This document shows, piece after piece, positions 9,474-19,447 of a DNA stretch of 64,000 nt (the first letter of the stretch is position 1; the number at the start of each line of letters is the position of its first letter). This stretch comes from Planctomycetota bacterium. Lineage in GTDB: Bacteria; Planctomycetota; Planctomycetia; Pirellulales; Pirellulaceae. The position numbers and the translations under genes are program-made. A model generated the notes under the pieces. That model did not search any database. It saw nothing but the letters and a program-made list of their open reading frames with translations, and was not told where the DNA came from. The DNA lies in assembly GCA_014381825.1 (NCBI GenBank), contig JACNKX010000094.1, positions 29,094 to 93,093 on the forward strand. The letters run 5' to 3'.

Positions 9474-10415
9474 TCAATCGGTTCTGGGCACTTTTGGCGT
9501 GATGAGTTCAGCCGGTGGAGGAGCCCGCCATCCACATTTCCTCTCCTGCAGGCGGCGCAAACGGTCGAGTTCGTCGGCATCCACCCAACCGCGCTTCATC
9601 CGTGTCCCTAGCGTGGCCTGCGGCGTCTTCAGCTCTATGGCCAAATCGCTACGAACCACTGACTTCTCTTGCAATCGCGCCTGGCTGGGAGCCCACTGGG
9701 ACGCAGAGGGTGCCTGTCGGAGTCGCTGAGTAGACTCGCCACCCGCTTGGTGATCTTTCCAGTCAGTTGAGCGGGCCGGAAGCCTTCTCGATGCAAATGC
9801 TCCGCGATTTCCGCGCAAGTTAACCCTTGACTCCCATGCTCCTCAACACGGGAACGCATGCGTTGGTAATCCGCCAACTGCTCGTAGCTGCCAACCGGTT
9901 CTCCAGTTCCACGGTTTGGTACACTGTCGTTGAGCGCGGTCCGCTTCGTAGCGGGTGCGCTGCAAACGCTGCTGCCAGTTCTGGTCCAGTCGCTTGCGAT
10001 CTTGTTCAAGATCACCGGCAGCCAGCAGGCTCAATTCCAATGCAGCGGGCTCCATCGCCTGCAGAATTATTTCAGCGACAAGATCATCCACAACCTGTCC
10101 AGAAAGATCCTGACACAACGGAACATCGCGGTCGACTCTGCCTGTCGAGCAAATGTATCGAAACTTACCCTTGGAGCGAGGATAATGTACGGTCATACGA
10201 CGTCCACAGCGACCGCAGAAAATGATCCCTCCCAGCAGAGCTGGGCCTTCCCGCGGCGGACCTTTGGTGTCAGGTCGTGCACAGATGTCCTTGAGCCGTT
10301 GCTAGTTCCGTTCGTACTGTTCCAGGGTGATGTCGGCAGGACAGCGAATAGGAATCAGGGCGTGGTAGCGATCTGGCTCCACAACGAATCGCCCTGACTT
10401 GGGACACGCGATCCC
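9474..10415 (-). pseudogene. Decayed large serine recombinase (C-terminal part)
   Basis: Reading the minus strand gives, in order, the Recombinase and zinc-beta-ribbon regions of a large serine recombinase, but in three frames. From about 10400: YHALIPIRCPADITLEQYER then an in-frame TAG (10302-10304), then PREGPALLGGIIFCGRCGRR, RYIC, LCQDLSGQVVDDLVAEIILQ and ALELSLLAAGDLEQDRKRL. Near 9920 the frame moves (VYQTVELENRLA), then GSYEQLADYQRMRSRVEEHG and IAEHLHREGFRPAQ in another frame. The end (9474-9700) reads LKTPQATLGTRMKRGWVDAD and ELDRLRRLQERKCGW. The segment between the ribbon/coil and the C-terminal part is shortened and the catalytic N-terminal resolvase domain is missing. It is therefore a dead mobile-element relic. 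I did not find attachment sites. Confidence 0.82.
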
Positions 10416-10530
10416 TCATTCTCTTTTCATAGGAAGCAACATTCGAGCAATCATCTGCGCCAGAATCCGACCGATCTCCAGACGATCCGCCTCCGGCAGC
10501 TGACTCTAGAGCTGATTCGGCGGAACGTGA
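10416..10530 (-). pseudogene. Remnant of a small ORF next to the recombinase relic
   Basis: Just upstream of the recombinase relic the minus strand reads PPNQL, an in-frame TAG, then SQLPEADRLEIGRILAQMIA and RMLLPMKRE before a TGA at 10416-10418. The phrase looks like a short helical protein, and its position suggests it was once part of the same mobile unit. The internal stop and lack of a start indicate decay. I infer this from composition and neighbourhood only. The 260 bp from here to the next gene at 10792 hold no gene I can support. Confidence 0.4.
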
Positions 10531-10791
10531 TGCGCGCGCCCTGTTCAGTTGACGTTCCGTTGTTGTGGTGGTGCATGTTTCTCCTCCATGGCTATCTTCT
10601 TGAAGTTGCTGGGCACAGCCGTGCTAGCTCCAGCAAAGCACGAGTTCCGACCCTACCCTCAAACGAGAAGCCTACACGGCCCGATCTTTCGTGTGTCTTT
10701 TGACGCGGAGTTTGACATCGCGTTGCATCGTCAACTGATGCCAGTTACGATACCAAAACGCTGATAATGCATCTGCGGGGCAAGGTATCCT

Positions 10792-12966
10792 ATGTCGACG
10801 TGTACTCATTGTGGCGAAGAGTTCGAGGGCGGCAGTTCAGGTGAGAAGCCGGTTTGCCTGAATTGTCGTAGTTCCTTCGCATTTCCGCCGCCCAAACCAG
10901 TGCCCGCGCCGGAGCTAGCGGCTCCTCCCGACGCAGATTTCGATCCGTATCACACATGGCTCGGAATCCCGCCGCCGAAGCAGCCGCCCAATCATTATCA
11001 GTTGCTTGGGCTGACGCAGTTCGAAGTGAATCTCGAAGTAATCGCTGCGGCTGCCAATCGCCAGTCGAACCACCTGCGTTCCTATCTCGACTCCCCGCAC
11101 GTTCGTGATGCCAAGCGACTATTGGCCGAAATTGATGCGGCTCGGGTCTGTTTGCTGAACGAATATACAAAGTCGGCGTACGACCAAGCGTTAGGCCGAA
11201 GTGCCCAGCCGCATGTGCTGTCGCCAGCCAGCAAAGACTCAGCCAGCAAAGACTCAGCCTGCGAAGACTCAGCGGGCGCCGCGCCCAAGTCGAGAGAATT
11301 CGGCGCTGGCGTTGCGTCAGCGAATCGAACTCCGGCGGATGCACCTGCGTTGACCGCATTCTCGCAAGCCGAGGACAACGAGACAGCTCACGCGCCTGCT
11401 TCACAAGATTCAAGTCCGATACCCGTACGACGACGTAAGGCAAAGCCGAAGCGATCGCCCTTTCGGCAGGTTGTGCAGATGGTGGTCGGAGGTATCGCCG
11501 GGTGTGCGATTGGCTACTACCTCGGCTTCGTTTTGATCCCGTCGCTTCGTGCCCGGAGTACCAAGTCACCGCCTCCGCCTCCGCAATTGGTCATTCGTCA
11601 ATCGCCGAAACGTTCGTCGGACCAATCGCAGTACCGTCGCCGAGTTGCGGCGCAGAATCAGCAACCGCCAGCTCAAGCCCCGCCACCTCAATCGCCCCCA
11701 ATACAGGCACGTCCGACACAGCAGCCTCCTACACAGGCGAGTCTGCCAACACGAACTTCTTCGACAACTCCGCGGGTGCCCACCTCCGCGAATTCGCCAG
11801 CTCCAACCGCGCCCCCTCGTCAGCCGCAGCGTGCGAGCGCGAATAAGACATCGCCTCCGCCAAGTTCAACGTCGACCGCTCGTTCGCCGCGGATGTTGTC
11901 TGACTTAGTGCCCACAAGAGTTGCGACCGCGCCAGTTTCACTCGTGCCGCTTGGCGTCCAGCTACCGAAGCGGAGTTCATCGCTTGCGCAGTCGTTGTTT
12001 CCAATCCCAAACGAAATCGAGCTGAAGTCACCGAGGTTGTTGACCGACGCGGCGGCTTTGCAAGAGGGCGAGTATCTCTACTTGGAAGAGATAGAAGACG
12101 CAGGTGTTCGAGCTTGGACGGTCAGTGCCGCGATTCCAGGAGCGGCCGGAGACGGCTCGCCTCGCGAGATTGGCGAGTTCGGTGAGCGGGACGGCGAGAT
12201 GAGCTTTCGCTGGTTTTCAGATGCGACGGCTGTGGACGAAGCGTTGTTACTGAACAGCATGCTCAAGCTCGCCGATGACCAGCAGCAACCGCCAATCGCT
12301 CTGCGCGAAGCGATTAAAGCGTCGCCGATCGAGCTCGATATGAACGAACGCCGTACAACGCATTCGTTTGGCGTGGGGGCGCTGCCGCGCAAAGAGTTAT
12401 TGACGCTTGAGTTGGGAAGCGTTTCAGAGTTTCCGTCACGAGCTCGAATCGATAAAAATGCTCGTGAGCTAGCGATCGGCAGGAACGCAGTCATCGTCTT
12501 CGACGAAATTCCCGGCGCCGAAGTAGAAGTCAAGTTTCAAGGTGTTACCGACCAAGGTTTGACTATCGCCCTCACGCCACGTTTTCGCGAAAACTCAGCG
12601 AGCGTCGTGCCGATGACGAAGAGTCAACTTGATACAACATTACGATCGGTTGAGAAGACGATTGTTCGCACGCAATCCGATATTCGTAACGGACAAGCTT
12701 CTCTATCCCGCCTGCGAAGCCAAAGTACGTCGCGTCTGAGCGGTGCCGAAGCGGCTGGGCTCGCGGGATTGATCAACAAGACACAATCGCGAGTCAACTC
12801 GGACGAACGAAGACTAACAACGCTCCAAGCGAGGCTCGCCAACGGCCCCAGAATCCGCACTCTGCTCGACGCTCTCCATCATCGACCAACCCTTGAATTT
12901 CGTATTACGGCCCCGGCAAGTAGTCGCGAAAAGATCACCTTAGTCGATGGCGGATTGAGGCCATAA
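10792..12966 (+). CDS. Zinc-ribbon and J-like domain membrane protein
   Basis: 724 residues. An N-terminal zinc ribbon (Cys 4, 7, 22, 25) is followed at about residues 50-130 by a J-like segment (YHTWLGIPPPKQPPNHYQLL, then RQSNHLRSYLDSPHV, RLLAEIDAARVCLL and SAYDQAL), a recurrent planctomycete module. The HPD tripeptide of true DnaJ proteins is not seen. A TM helix (VVGGIAGCAIGYYLGFVLIP) lies near 228-250. It is followed by a long Pro/Gln/Ser/Thr-rich stretch (about 255-385) and then a folded C-terminal region with coiled-coil-like text near 610-690. A short repeat KDSASKDSACEDSA is visible near 145. The gene stands alone between the recombinase relic and a convergent gene. Function unknown. 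Confidence 0.85.
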   Translation: MSTCTHCGEEFEGGSSGEKPVCLNCRSSFAFPPPKPVPAPELAAPPDADFDPYHTWLGIPPPKQPPNHYQLLGLTQFEVNLEVIAAAANRQSNHLRSYLDSPHVRDAKRLLAEIDAARVCLLNEYTKSAYDQALGRSAQPHVLSPASKDSASKDSACEDSAGAAPKSREFGAGVASANRTPADAPALTAFSQAEDNETAHAPASQDSSPIPVRRRKAKPKRSPFRQVVQMVVGGIAGCAIGYYLGFVLIPSLRARSTKSPPPPPQLVIRQSPKRSSDQSQYRRRVAAQNQQPPAQAPPPQSPPIQARPTQQPPTQASLPTRTSSTTPRVPTSANSPAPTAPPRQPQRASANKTSPPPSSTSTARSPRMLSDLVPTRVATAPVSLVPLGVQLPKRSSSLAQSLFPIPNEIELKSPRLLTDAAALQEGEYLYLEEIEDAGVRAWTVSAAIPGAAGDGSPREIGEFGERDGEMSFRWFSDATAVDEALLLNSMLKLADDQQQPPIALREAIKASPIELDMNERRTTHSFGVGALPRKELLTLELGSVSEFPSRARIDKNARELAIGRNAVIVFDEIPGAEVEVKFQGVTDQGLTIALTPRFRENSASVVPMTKSQLDTTLRSVEKTIVRTQSDIRNGQASLSRLRSQSTSRLSGAEAAGLAGLINKTQSRVNSDERRLTTLQARLANGPRIRTLLDALHHRPTLEFRITAPASSREKITLVDGGLRP

Positions 12967-13005
12967 TATCAACGATGGGATTTTATCGCGTTACCGTAAG
13001 GGCAG

Positions 13006-16000
13006 TTACTTTGTCGACCGAGCCGCGCCCTTCTTGAAGGCATCAAAAAGATCTTGATAGGCGGCGGGTGGTGCCGTTCGCGTACCGGAGTCACGGAGGC
13101 CGGTTGCTCCGTCACTTTGGGTTGCGCCCTTTCGGACGCGATCGCGCCGCGGACGAAGCCCGAGGCTGCGGAGAGATTCATCCAGTTCTCGTTTGCTGCT
13201 GTCGCCCTCGATGGCACCTTGCTTTAGCTGCTGCCAACGCTTGAGGAAATCGGCAAGTTCCTTTTCGCTCCAGCCCAACTCATCGAGCAGTTCGCGATCG
13301 GGATTGTCTTGCTGATCCTTCAGGTACTCGAGCACCATGTCGGTCGCGCGCCGCGTGTATTCGAGATTCGCTTCTTCACCTGGTGGGACATCGAGCGCTT
13401 CGTCGATCGCCGACGATGAATCGGTATCCGATGGCAATCCGCCGCCTGTCGCAAAGCTGTCTCCGCCATCCTTCGGTCCGCCGTCAGCACGGGTTGGGTT
13501 AGTCTCCTCTTGCTCACTGTCTGGCTGAGGTGGCTGGTCGCCGCTGCTGGCTTTGTCGCCGGACGGATTGCTGCGCGAGGATGAACCGTCTCCCTTCTCA
13601 CTGCCTGCCGAACCAGTTTCGCCTTCGCCGCGCTGCTGGTCGCCAGCCGCTGACGAAGTTTCGCCATTGCCGGCTTCAGTCGCGGCTCCAGCACCTTCGT
13701 CCGCGGCATTGTTCTGACCCGCGCTGTCGTTGCCGGCTTGATTGGCTCCTTGGCCTGGGCCTTTCCCGCCTCCGCCACTTCGATCACCACTGTTTTCGCC
13801 TTGCGAATCGGATTGCTTTTTGTCTTTTGTGAATCCCGGTGCGTCTTTCTCTTGCGGCTCGCTGCTATCAGGCTGCAAGCTCTTGGGGCGATCACGATTT
13901 TCGACAGGCTTCTCCTTCGGATCGTTCGCTTCCTTCACTGCATCGACTGCACCGGTACCCGTCGTATCTTTACTGTTTTGACCAGCACCTGAATCGCCGG
14001 AATCGCCAGAGCCAGGATCTTTCTCGCGCATATCCTTTGGGCCGGGCGGCTCGCGTTCGTCGCCATCGTCCGGTTCCGCCCCGTTCTTACCCGTTGCGCG
14101 ATCAGGCTTGTTGCTCGTGCCGCCTTCGCCAGTCGCTCCTTGCTTTTGGGCGCCAGCGCCCAAGTTATTGTCTTCGTGTTGTGCGCCCTTGCCGGGTGTT
14201 TGGGGTTCGGCTTGCTGCTTCGACGAATCCTTTTCGTCTCCGTTGGGAAGTTTCTCGCCGGCGGAACCATCATCCGAGTCGCCGTTTGATGCACCCTTGG
14301 TTGAATCATTGCTGCCACCAGTCGTCTTGGGACCGTCACCTTGTTCGTCCGAATCGCCTTGCGGCTCGCCCTCTGATGATTGACCTTTGCCCCGTTGTCC
14401 CGCGTCTTGTGCTCGTTGCTTCAGTCGCTCTAGAGCTTTTTCGAACACTTCGCCATCATGCAAAGGCTCGCTCGGTCGTTGTGGTTGGCCACTTCCTTGC
14501 TCGCCGCCGCTGCCTTCTTCTTGCCCGGTGTTGCCTCCCGTTTGTTCGCCGCCACCGGATTGTCCTGGTTGTGGTTGGCCACCACTCGCTCCATCCGGAC
14601 CGCCTTGCTCCTGCCCTTCGCCAGCGCCGGAGCCTTGCTCACCTTCTTTCGGTTCGCCGCCTTGTTCCGCCGCACCGGAGGCTCCATCGGTGCTATCGTC
14701 GCTGCCTTCTTCGCCTTCGTCGGACGACTCAGACTCGCCAGACTTGCTTTGTTCATTGCTCGGCATATCGCCGGTGTCCGAGTTGTTGGAAGGATCGTCT
14801 TGCGACTTGTCCTTCGGATCGTCCGTTGGTTGTTTTTCCGAATCTTTCTTGCCGCCGGAGTTCGCAGGATCTTTGCTGCCAGGGACGATCAGCAGTTGAT
14901 AGTCCCTGGTGCGCGCATGATTCGGCTCAGGCGAATTACTGCCGATTGCCGTGCGGTTGTCTTCTGCTGCGGCTCGATACGTGACGCGGTCGCCCGGTTG
15001 TAGACCAAATAGATGCGGGCGGAACTCGTAACTATTGACCGTCTGTCCCGTCACACCTTCGTCGTCGGTCTGCATCGTCTTGTCGAGCAGCTCGGTTCCG
15101 CCAATGACAAGCTGCAGTCGCACGGACGCAATTCCAAAGTCCGGATCGACCGCTCGAACTTCGATCATTTGCGAACCGTCTTGCGGGACTTCGGTGACTT
15201 CCTGTCGCGGCGTCAGAATCGAAACCTCTGGAGCGAGATCCGGTAGTACTTCGATTCGATGTAGGATCGGGTCTTCACTTTCACGTCCTTCGTCCGTAAC
15301 GAAGCGAAGCTGATAAGCGTTGTACGTCGGCGTCTTGCGATCGGCATCCAGTTCGAGAGTGATGGTGCTCCAAGCTTCCTGTTCGCGGAACTCCATGGGC
15401 TGTCGCAACATCTTGCCATTCGAGTCGCTCAGATCGACATACGCAGAGCGAATTGGTTGGTTCGCCTTGGCGCGGATTGTAACTCGAGTTCCCTCTAACG
15501 CCTTCACGTCGCCTTGACCTTCATCGGTTAGCTTTGGTCGCTTCGTGTAGGAAGGAAAACTGTAATCCAACTGATGGACCGTTATGTGCGGTGCCGGCGA
15601 AACTTCGATTCGATAGGTCCGCGTCGCGGCGTCGCCTGCTTCGATTCGATAAATGACCTCTTGCCGCAATCCGCTCTCCTCGGGAGGCAGCTTGCATTCG
15701 TATCGGAAACCATTGTTATCCAGTTTCATCTCGACCGGTTGCTCGTCGATCTCGCCATCGGCCGTGCTGAAGAACAGCGTGACGGCGTCGGCCTTACCGT
15801 CGAGCGAGCAGGAGACGGCAACTGCATCTCCTTGAAAGACCTTCACGTCTCCCGGTTGAATATCGTTGATCTTTACTCGCGTCGGTCGCTCGATATCGGC
15901 CCACGGAGCGACAACTCGAGAGGCGCTTTGAAGCGGGTCCTTCGGCGAGAAGATCGTATACGCTGCACAGATCGTTAAGACGCCGGCGAGTAAGTAACCG

Positions 16001-16491
16001 AAATGGATTACTTTCGATCGATCGACTGCGTTGTCAATCGGCACACGATGCAAGTCAGACGCAGCGCGTTGTTGCATCGCTGAGTATACGACTTGGTGTA
16101 GCGAACCACGGTCGGCGCGAAACGACAGGAAGTTGACGAGGCTGTTCTTTAGAGTTGGTTCGGCATCTTCGATAGCTTTGGCGGCATAGACCGGGTTTAT
16201 CGGACGCATCATCAGCGGCACCAAAACGGTTGCTGCGTAGTAACCAACGGCGCCGAGCAGCGAGATGCATGCCAGCCAACGCCCCCACCATGCCAGCGGC
16301 ATGACCCAGTGGTCAACGACTGCCAGCACCAGCGTGTAGACAAGTATCGCAGCAACAAGCGCGATCAGCGAACTGGCAAGATCGACGACACGAACCTGAA
16401 GCCGCGTCTTCGTGAGTTGCTGTTCGATGAACCGATCGGTGTCGGTCGACGACGGAGCAGGTCGAGTTGGTTGGGCAGTTCCGCTAGCCAT
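13006..16491 (-). CDS. DUF4175-like membrane protein with long disordered tail
   Basis: About 1161 residues from the ATG at 16491 (MASGTAQPTRP). The ORF extends 19 codons further upstream, but that part looks less like a start. Two or three TM helices near residues 35-100 (SSLIALVAAILVYTLVLAVV, ACISLLGAVGYYAATVL) begin a DUF4175-type protein. A large beta-rich extracytoplasmic part follows to about 540. Then come some 500 residues of low-complexity Gly/Ser/Asp/Glu/Lys/Gln text (for example GEGQEQGGPDGASGGQPQPG), surely disordered. The C-terminal ~130 residues are ordered again and carry a helical segment (GWSEKELADFLKRWQQLKQG). It is convergent with the J-like gene and divergent from the altronate dehydratase gene. 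The role is unknown. Confidence 0.85.
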   Translation of the reverse strand: MASGTAQPTRPAPSSTDTDRFIEQQLTKTRLQVRVVDLASSLIALVAAILVYTLVLAVVDHWVMPLAWWGRWLACISLLGAVGYYAATVLVPLMMRPINPVYAAKAIEDAEPTLKNSLVNFLSFRADRGSLHQVVYSAMQQRAASDLHRVPIDNAVDRSKVIHFGYLLAGVLTICAAYTIFSPKDPLQSASRVVAPWADIERPTRVKINDIQPGDVKVFQGDAVAVSCSLDGKADAVTLFFSTADGEIDEQPVEMKLDNNGFRYECKLPPEESGLRQEVIYRIEAGDAATRTYRIEVSPAPHITVHQLDYSFPSYTKRPKLTDEGQGDVKALEGTRVTIRAKANQPIRSAYVDLSDSNGKMLRQPMEFREQEAWSTITLELDADRKTPTYNAYQLRFVTDEGRESEDPILHRIEVLPDLAPEVSILTPRQEVTEVPQDGSQMIEVRAVDPDFGIASVRLQLVIGGTELLDKTMQTDDEGVTGQTVNSYEFRPHLFGLQPGDRVTYRAAAEDNRTAIGSNSPEPNHARTRDYQLLIVPGSKDPANSGGKKDSEKQPTDDPKDKSQDDPSNNSDTGDMPSNEQSKSGESESSDEGEEGSDDSTDGASGAAEQGGEPKEGEQGSGAGEGQEQGGPDGASGGQPQPGQSGGGEQTGGNTGQEEGSGGEQGSGQPQRPSEPLHDGEVFEKALERLKQRAQDAGQRGKGQSSEGEPQGDSDEQGDGPKTTGGSNDSTKGASNGDSDDGSAGEKLPNGDEKDSSKQQAEPQTPGKGAQHEDNNLGAGAQKQGATGEGGTSNKPDRATGKNGAEPDDGDEREPPGPKDMREKDPGSGDSGDSGAGQNSKDTTGTGAVDAVKEANDPKEKPVENRDRPKSLQPDSSEPQEKDAPGFTKDKKQSDSQGENSGDRSGGGGKGPGQGANQAGNDSAGQNNAADEGAGAATEAGNGETSSAAGDQQRGEGETGSAGSEKGDGSSSRSNPSGDKASSGDQPPQPDSEQEETNPTRADGGPKDGGDSFATGGGLPSDTDSSSAIDEALDVPPGEEANLEYTRRATDMVLEYLKDQQDNPDRELLDELGWSEKELADFLKRWQQLKQGAIEGDSSKRELDESLRSLGLRPRRDRVRKGATQSDGATGLRDSGTRTAPPAAYQDLFDAFKKGAARSTK

Positions 16492-16671
16492 GTTGATTTC
16501 CGAAGCCGCGACGACGTGTGCGAGGGCAAAGAAAAGCGTCAAATTCAATTATAGGTGAACTGTGCGTCGAGCTACTCCCCAAATGCATAAAAATCATGTG
16601 CTTATGCCAGTTCTTGGTTTCGATTACATTGGGCGAACCCGGACTGGCTACTAGTTGCTAAGGCACACCAT

Positions 16672-18219
16672 ATGAGTTCCCAAGTCGTTGACTCAATCTA
16701 TCTGAACGCACTGGACAACATCTGTGTTGCCGCAAGGCCGTTGGCGGCGGGCACGTCGATCGTTGCTGGTGATGCTAGGATCAAGCTCGGCACTCCGATT
16801 CCGCTCGGTCACAAGATCGCAATTAAACCGATTGCAAAGGATGAACCGGTTCTGAAGTACGGTCAGATCATCGGCTTTGCCAGCGAAACGATTGGGGCAG
16901 GATCCTGGGTCCACTCGCATAATGTGGTGATTGGCGAGTTCGTACGTGACTACGCGAGTGCGACCGAGATACCGCCCCCCCTGACGCCGATCACCGACCG
17001 AACATTCATGGGGTATCGACGTGCGGACGGGAAAGCTGGCACGCGGAACTATCTTGCAATCATCTCGACAGTGAACTGTTCGGCTTCGGTTTCAAAGTAC
17101 ATCGCCGAGCGTTTTGATGTGTCGCTGTTGAAGGACTATCCAAATATCGACGGTGTGATTGCACTCAAGCACGACAGCGGTTGTGCAATGCAGTTCGGTG
17201 GCTTGCAACACAAGATGTTGAATCGAGTTATGGGAGGCATGGCGAAGCATGCAAATATCGGCGGGTACTTGCTGTGTAATCTTGGTTGCGAAACGGGGAC
17301 GATGGGCAGTTTGCTTGACGGTGAAAAGCTAGTACAGATTGATGGGACGGCGGGGCAAAGCGGTGGCCCGCCTGTCTTCACGATGCAAGATTATGGCGGC
17401 ACGACCAAGACCGTCGAAGCCGCTGTGAAGAAAGTCGCCGAGATGCTTCCGGCGGCGAACGACGTTCGCCGCGAGCCGATTCCTGCGAGCGAGATTATCT
17501 TGGCGACCGAGTGCGGTGGTTCGGACGGAAACTCGGGCATCACCGCGAATCCAGCGGTTGGCTTCGCCACGGACTTGCTTGTCGCCTGTGGCGGTACATC
17601 GATCCTGGCTGAAACCAGCGAGATCTACGGAGCCGAACATTTGCTCACACGGCGAGCCGCCTCGACTGCGGTCGCGGACAAACTGATCGAGCGGATCAAT
17701 TGGTGGCTGTGGTATGCCGAAGTCTTTGGTTGCGAACTCGACAACAATCCATCGGCCGGCAATAAGGCTGGCGGTTTGACGACAATCGCCGAGAAGTCAC
17801 TCGGAGCCGTTGCCAAAGGCGGCTCCTCGGCGCTCGTTGATGTGTATGAATACGCCGAGCAGGTAACCGCGAAGGGTTTTGTCGTGATGGATACACCGGG
17901 CTTTGATCCGCCGAGCGTGACAGGCATGGTTGCCGGTGGTGCAAACGTCGTAGTCTTTACGACTGGTCGTGGTAGTTGCTTCGGCTGCAAGCCATCGCCT
18001 TCGATCAAGATCGCGACTAACACGCCAATGTACGAGAAGATGATTGACGACATGGACATCAATGCCGGTGAAGTCATTTCCGGGAAGCCGGTCGAAGAAG
18101 TCGGTCACGAAATCTTTGAAGAGATCATCGCCGTTGCCAGCGGCAAGCAGACAAAGAGCGAACAGCACGGAATCGGCGAAGAGGAGTTCTGTCCTTGGAT
18201 TATCGGGCCGGTGTTGTAG
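16672..18219 (+). CDS. uxaA: Altronate dehydratase family protein (UxaA)
   Basis: 515 residues. The N-terminal ~90 residues are an SAF-type domain (small subunit), fused to the large UxaA domain. Blocks seen are GYRRADGKAGTRNYLAIIST, VNCSASVSKYIA, HDSGCAMQFGG, NLGCETGTMGSL, ILATECGGSDGNSGITANPA, TTGRGSCFGCKPSPSIKIAT and CPWIIGPVL. The family dehydrates sugar acids such as D-altronate to 2-keto-3-deoxy acids in hexuronate breakdown, using a metal ion. The closely related galactarate dehydratase is an alternative substrate assignment. AAGG at 16660-16663 sits 8 nt before the ATG and supports the start. No other uronate genes are adjacent. Confidence 0.88.
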   Translation: MSSQVVDSIYLNALDNICVAARPLAAGTSIVAGDARIKLGTPIPLGHKIAIKPIAKDEPVLKYGQIIGFASETIGAGSWVHSHNVVIGEFVRDYASATEIPPPLTPITDRTFMGYRRADGKAGTRNYLAIISTVNCSASVSKYIAERFDVSLLKDYPNIDGVIALKHDSGCAMQFGGLQHKMLNRVMGGMAKHANIGGYLLCNLGCETGTMGSLLDGEKLVQIDGTAGQSGGPPVFTMQDYGGTTKTVEAAVKKVAEMLPAANDVRREPIPASEIILATECGGSDGNSGITANPAVGFATDLLVACGGTSILAETSEIYGAEHLLTRRAASTAVADKLIERINWWLWYAEVFGCELDNNPSAGNKAGGLTTIAEKSLGAVAKGGSSALVDVYEYAEQVTAKGFVVMDTPGFDPPSVTGMVAGGANVVVFTTGRGSCFGCKPSPSIKIATNTPMYEKMIDDMDINAGEVISGKPVEEVGHEIFEEIIAVASGKQTKSEQHGIGEEEFCPWIIGPVL

Positions 18220-18273
18220 ACATTCTCAGCGACCTCGGAGCCGCCTAATTGTTTTGAGGTGGGCAGAACACGG

Positions 18274-19362
18274 ATGCTCGACGCAAATTACTTTCGAGCT
18301 TTGGTTTCTGGTCGGCAGCGTGGTTGGCACGCGTCGATTCTACGCGCGGGTCTTTTGCTAGGCGAGTTTCCGTACGGCTGCGCCGTTCGCTGGCGCAATT
18401 GGCGATTCACTACCGGAAAACGGGAGGTTCATCAAGTTGCTGTGCCAGTGATCAGTGTCGGCAACCTGACGGTCGGTGGCACGGGCAAGACGCCGATGGT
18501 CGAGTGGTTGGCTCGCTGGTTTCGTGAGCGTGGTGTTCGCGTCGCGCTCGTTAGTCGAGGCTACGGCGCGGAAGCGGGGTCGCAGAACGATGAGGCCTTG
18601 GAGCTGGAGAAGAAGCTCCCGGATGTGCCTCATCTGCAGAACCCCGACCGGGTCGAAGCAGCACGGACTGCGATCGACGAATTCGAGACACAATTGATTG
18701 TGCTCGATGACGCGTTTCAACATCGACGCATTCATCGCGACTTGAACATTGTGTTGATCGATGCCTTGGAGCCGTTCGGCTATGGACACTTATTGCCTCG
18801 CGGTTTGTTGCGAGAGCCGATCGCCAATCTTAAACGCGCCGACGTCATAGTACTTAGCCGAGCCGATGCTGTGGCTGTAGCGGCGAGAGCGACGATTCGA
18901 GCGAAAGCGATGAAATACGCTCCGCAGGCTGCTTGGCTCGAAGTGGCTCATCAACCAAAGAGCTTGCTTTCGTCGACGGGTAGCGAGAGTCCGATTGACT
19001 CGCTGCAAGGCCAGCGTGTTGCGGCGTTTTGTGGAATTGGCAATCCGGCTGGCTTTCGACATACCCTGGGCGAGCTTGGTGCCGACGTTGTCGAACTGCG
19101 TGAATTCCCCGATCATCACGCGTATCATCGCGACGACATCGACGACCTTGTCACCTGGACTCGCGGTCTCGATGTTCATGCTGTGATCTGTACCCACAAA
19201 GACCTTGTCAAAATAGGCGTCGACCAAGTTGGCGGCTGCCCGCTGTTTGCACTACGAATTGGATTGGCAATCACGCAGGGCGCGGACGAGCTGAATGCAA
19301 GACTGGAATCGATAATCAGTGCCATCGAAGTGCCGGCAGACGGTGCTAGCGACGCTGTTTGA
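18274..19362 (+). CDS. lpxK: Tetraacyldisaccharide 4'-kinase
   Basis: About 362 residues from the ATG at 18274; an upstream GTG at 18259 is possible. LpxK phosphorylates the 4' position of the lipid A disaccharide precursor at the inner membrane. An N-terminal hydrophobic/amphipathic region ([14 protein letters not shown]) precedes the P-loop [20 protein letters not shown] (GGTGKT at residues 68-73). Other family blocks are [62 protein letters not shown] and [15 protein letters not shown] at 18256-18261 is a plausible ribosome binding site. With waaA at 51481 it shows that the organism makes Kdo-lipid A type LPS. It lies 54 bp after the uxaA stop, on the same strand. Confidence 0.93.
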   Translation: MLDANYFRALVSGRQRGWHASILRAGLLLGEFPYGCAVRWRNWRFTTGKREVHQVAVPVISVGNLTVGGTGKTPMVEWLARWFRERGVRVALVSRGYGAEAGSQNDEALELEKKLPDVPHLQNPDRVEAARTAIDEFETQLIVLDDAFQHRRIHRDLNIVLIDALEPFGYGHLLPRGLLREPIANLKRADVIVLSRADAVAVAARATIRAKAMKYAPQAAWLEVAHQPKSLLSSTGSESPIDSLQGQRVAAFCGIGNPAGFRHTLGELGADVVELREFPDHHAYHRDDIDDLVTWTRGLDVHAVICTHKDLVKIGVDQVGGCPLFALRIGLAITQGADELNARLESIISAIEVPADGASDAV

Positions 19363-19447
19363 TCTTGTGTCGATACTCGCATTTGCCCTATGACTCGGCG
19401 GGATTCTCTCGAACCATCTGGCTCCCTGCTTAAGGAGCATGCCGATC

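Noticed and set aside
10549..10764. 71-codon plus-strand ORF before the J-like gene
   Set aside because: No recognisable motif and it begins within the edge of the recombinase relic; it looks like decayed flanking DNA.
14540..14760. Possible tandem DNA repeat in the DUF4175-like gene
   Set aside because: The repetition is amino-acid composition bias (Gly/Gln/Ser/Glu) and not a regular repeat unit.
13839..14984. Long plus-strand ORF opposite the DUF4175-like gene
   Set aside because: Arg/Leu/Cys-rich antisense text produced by the low-complexity Gly/Ser/Glu codons of the real minus-strand gene.
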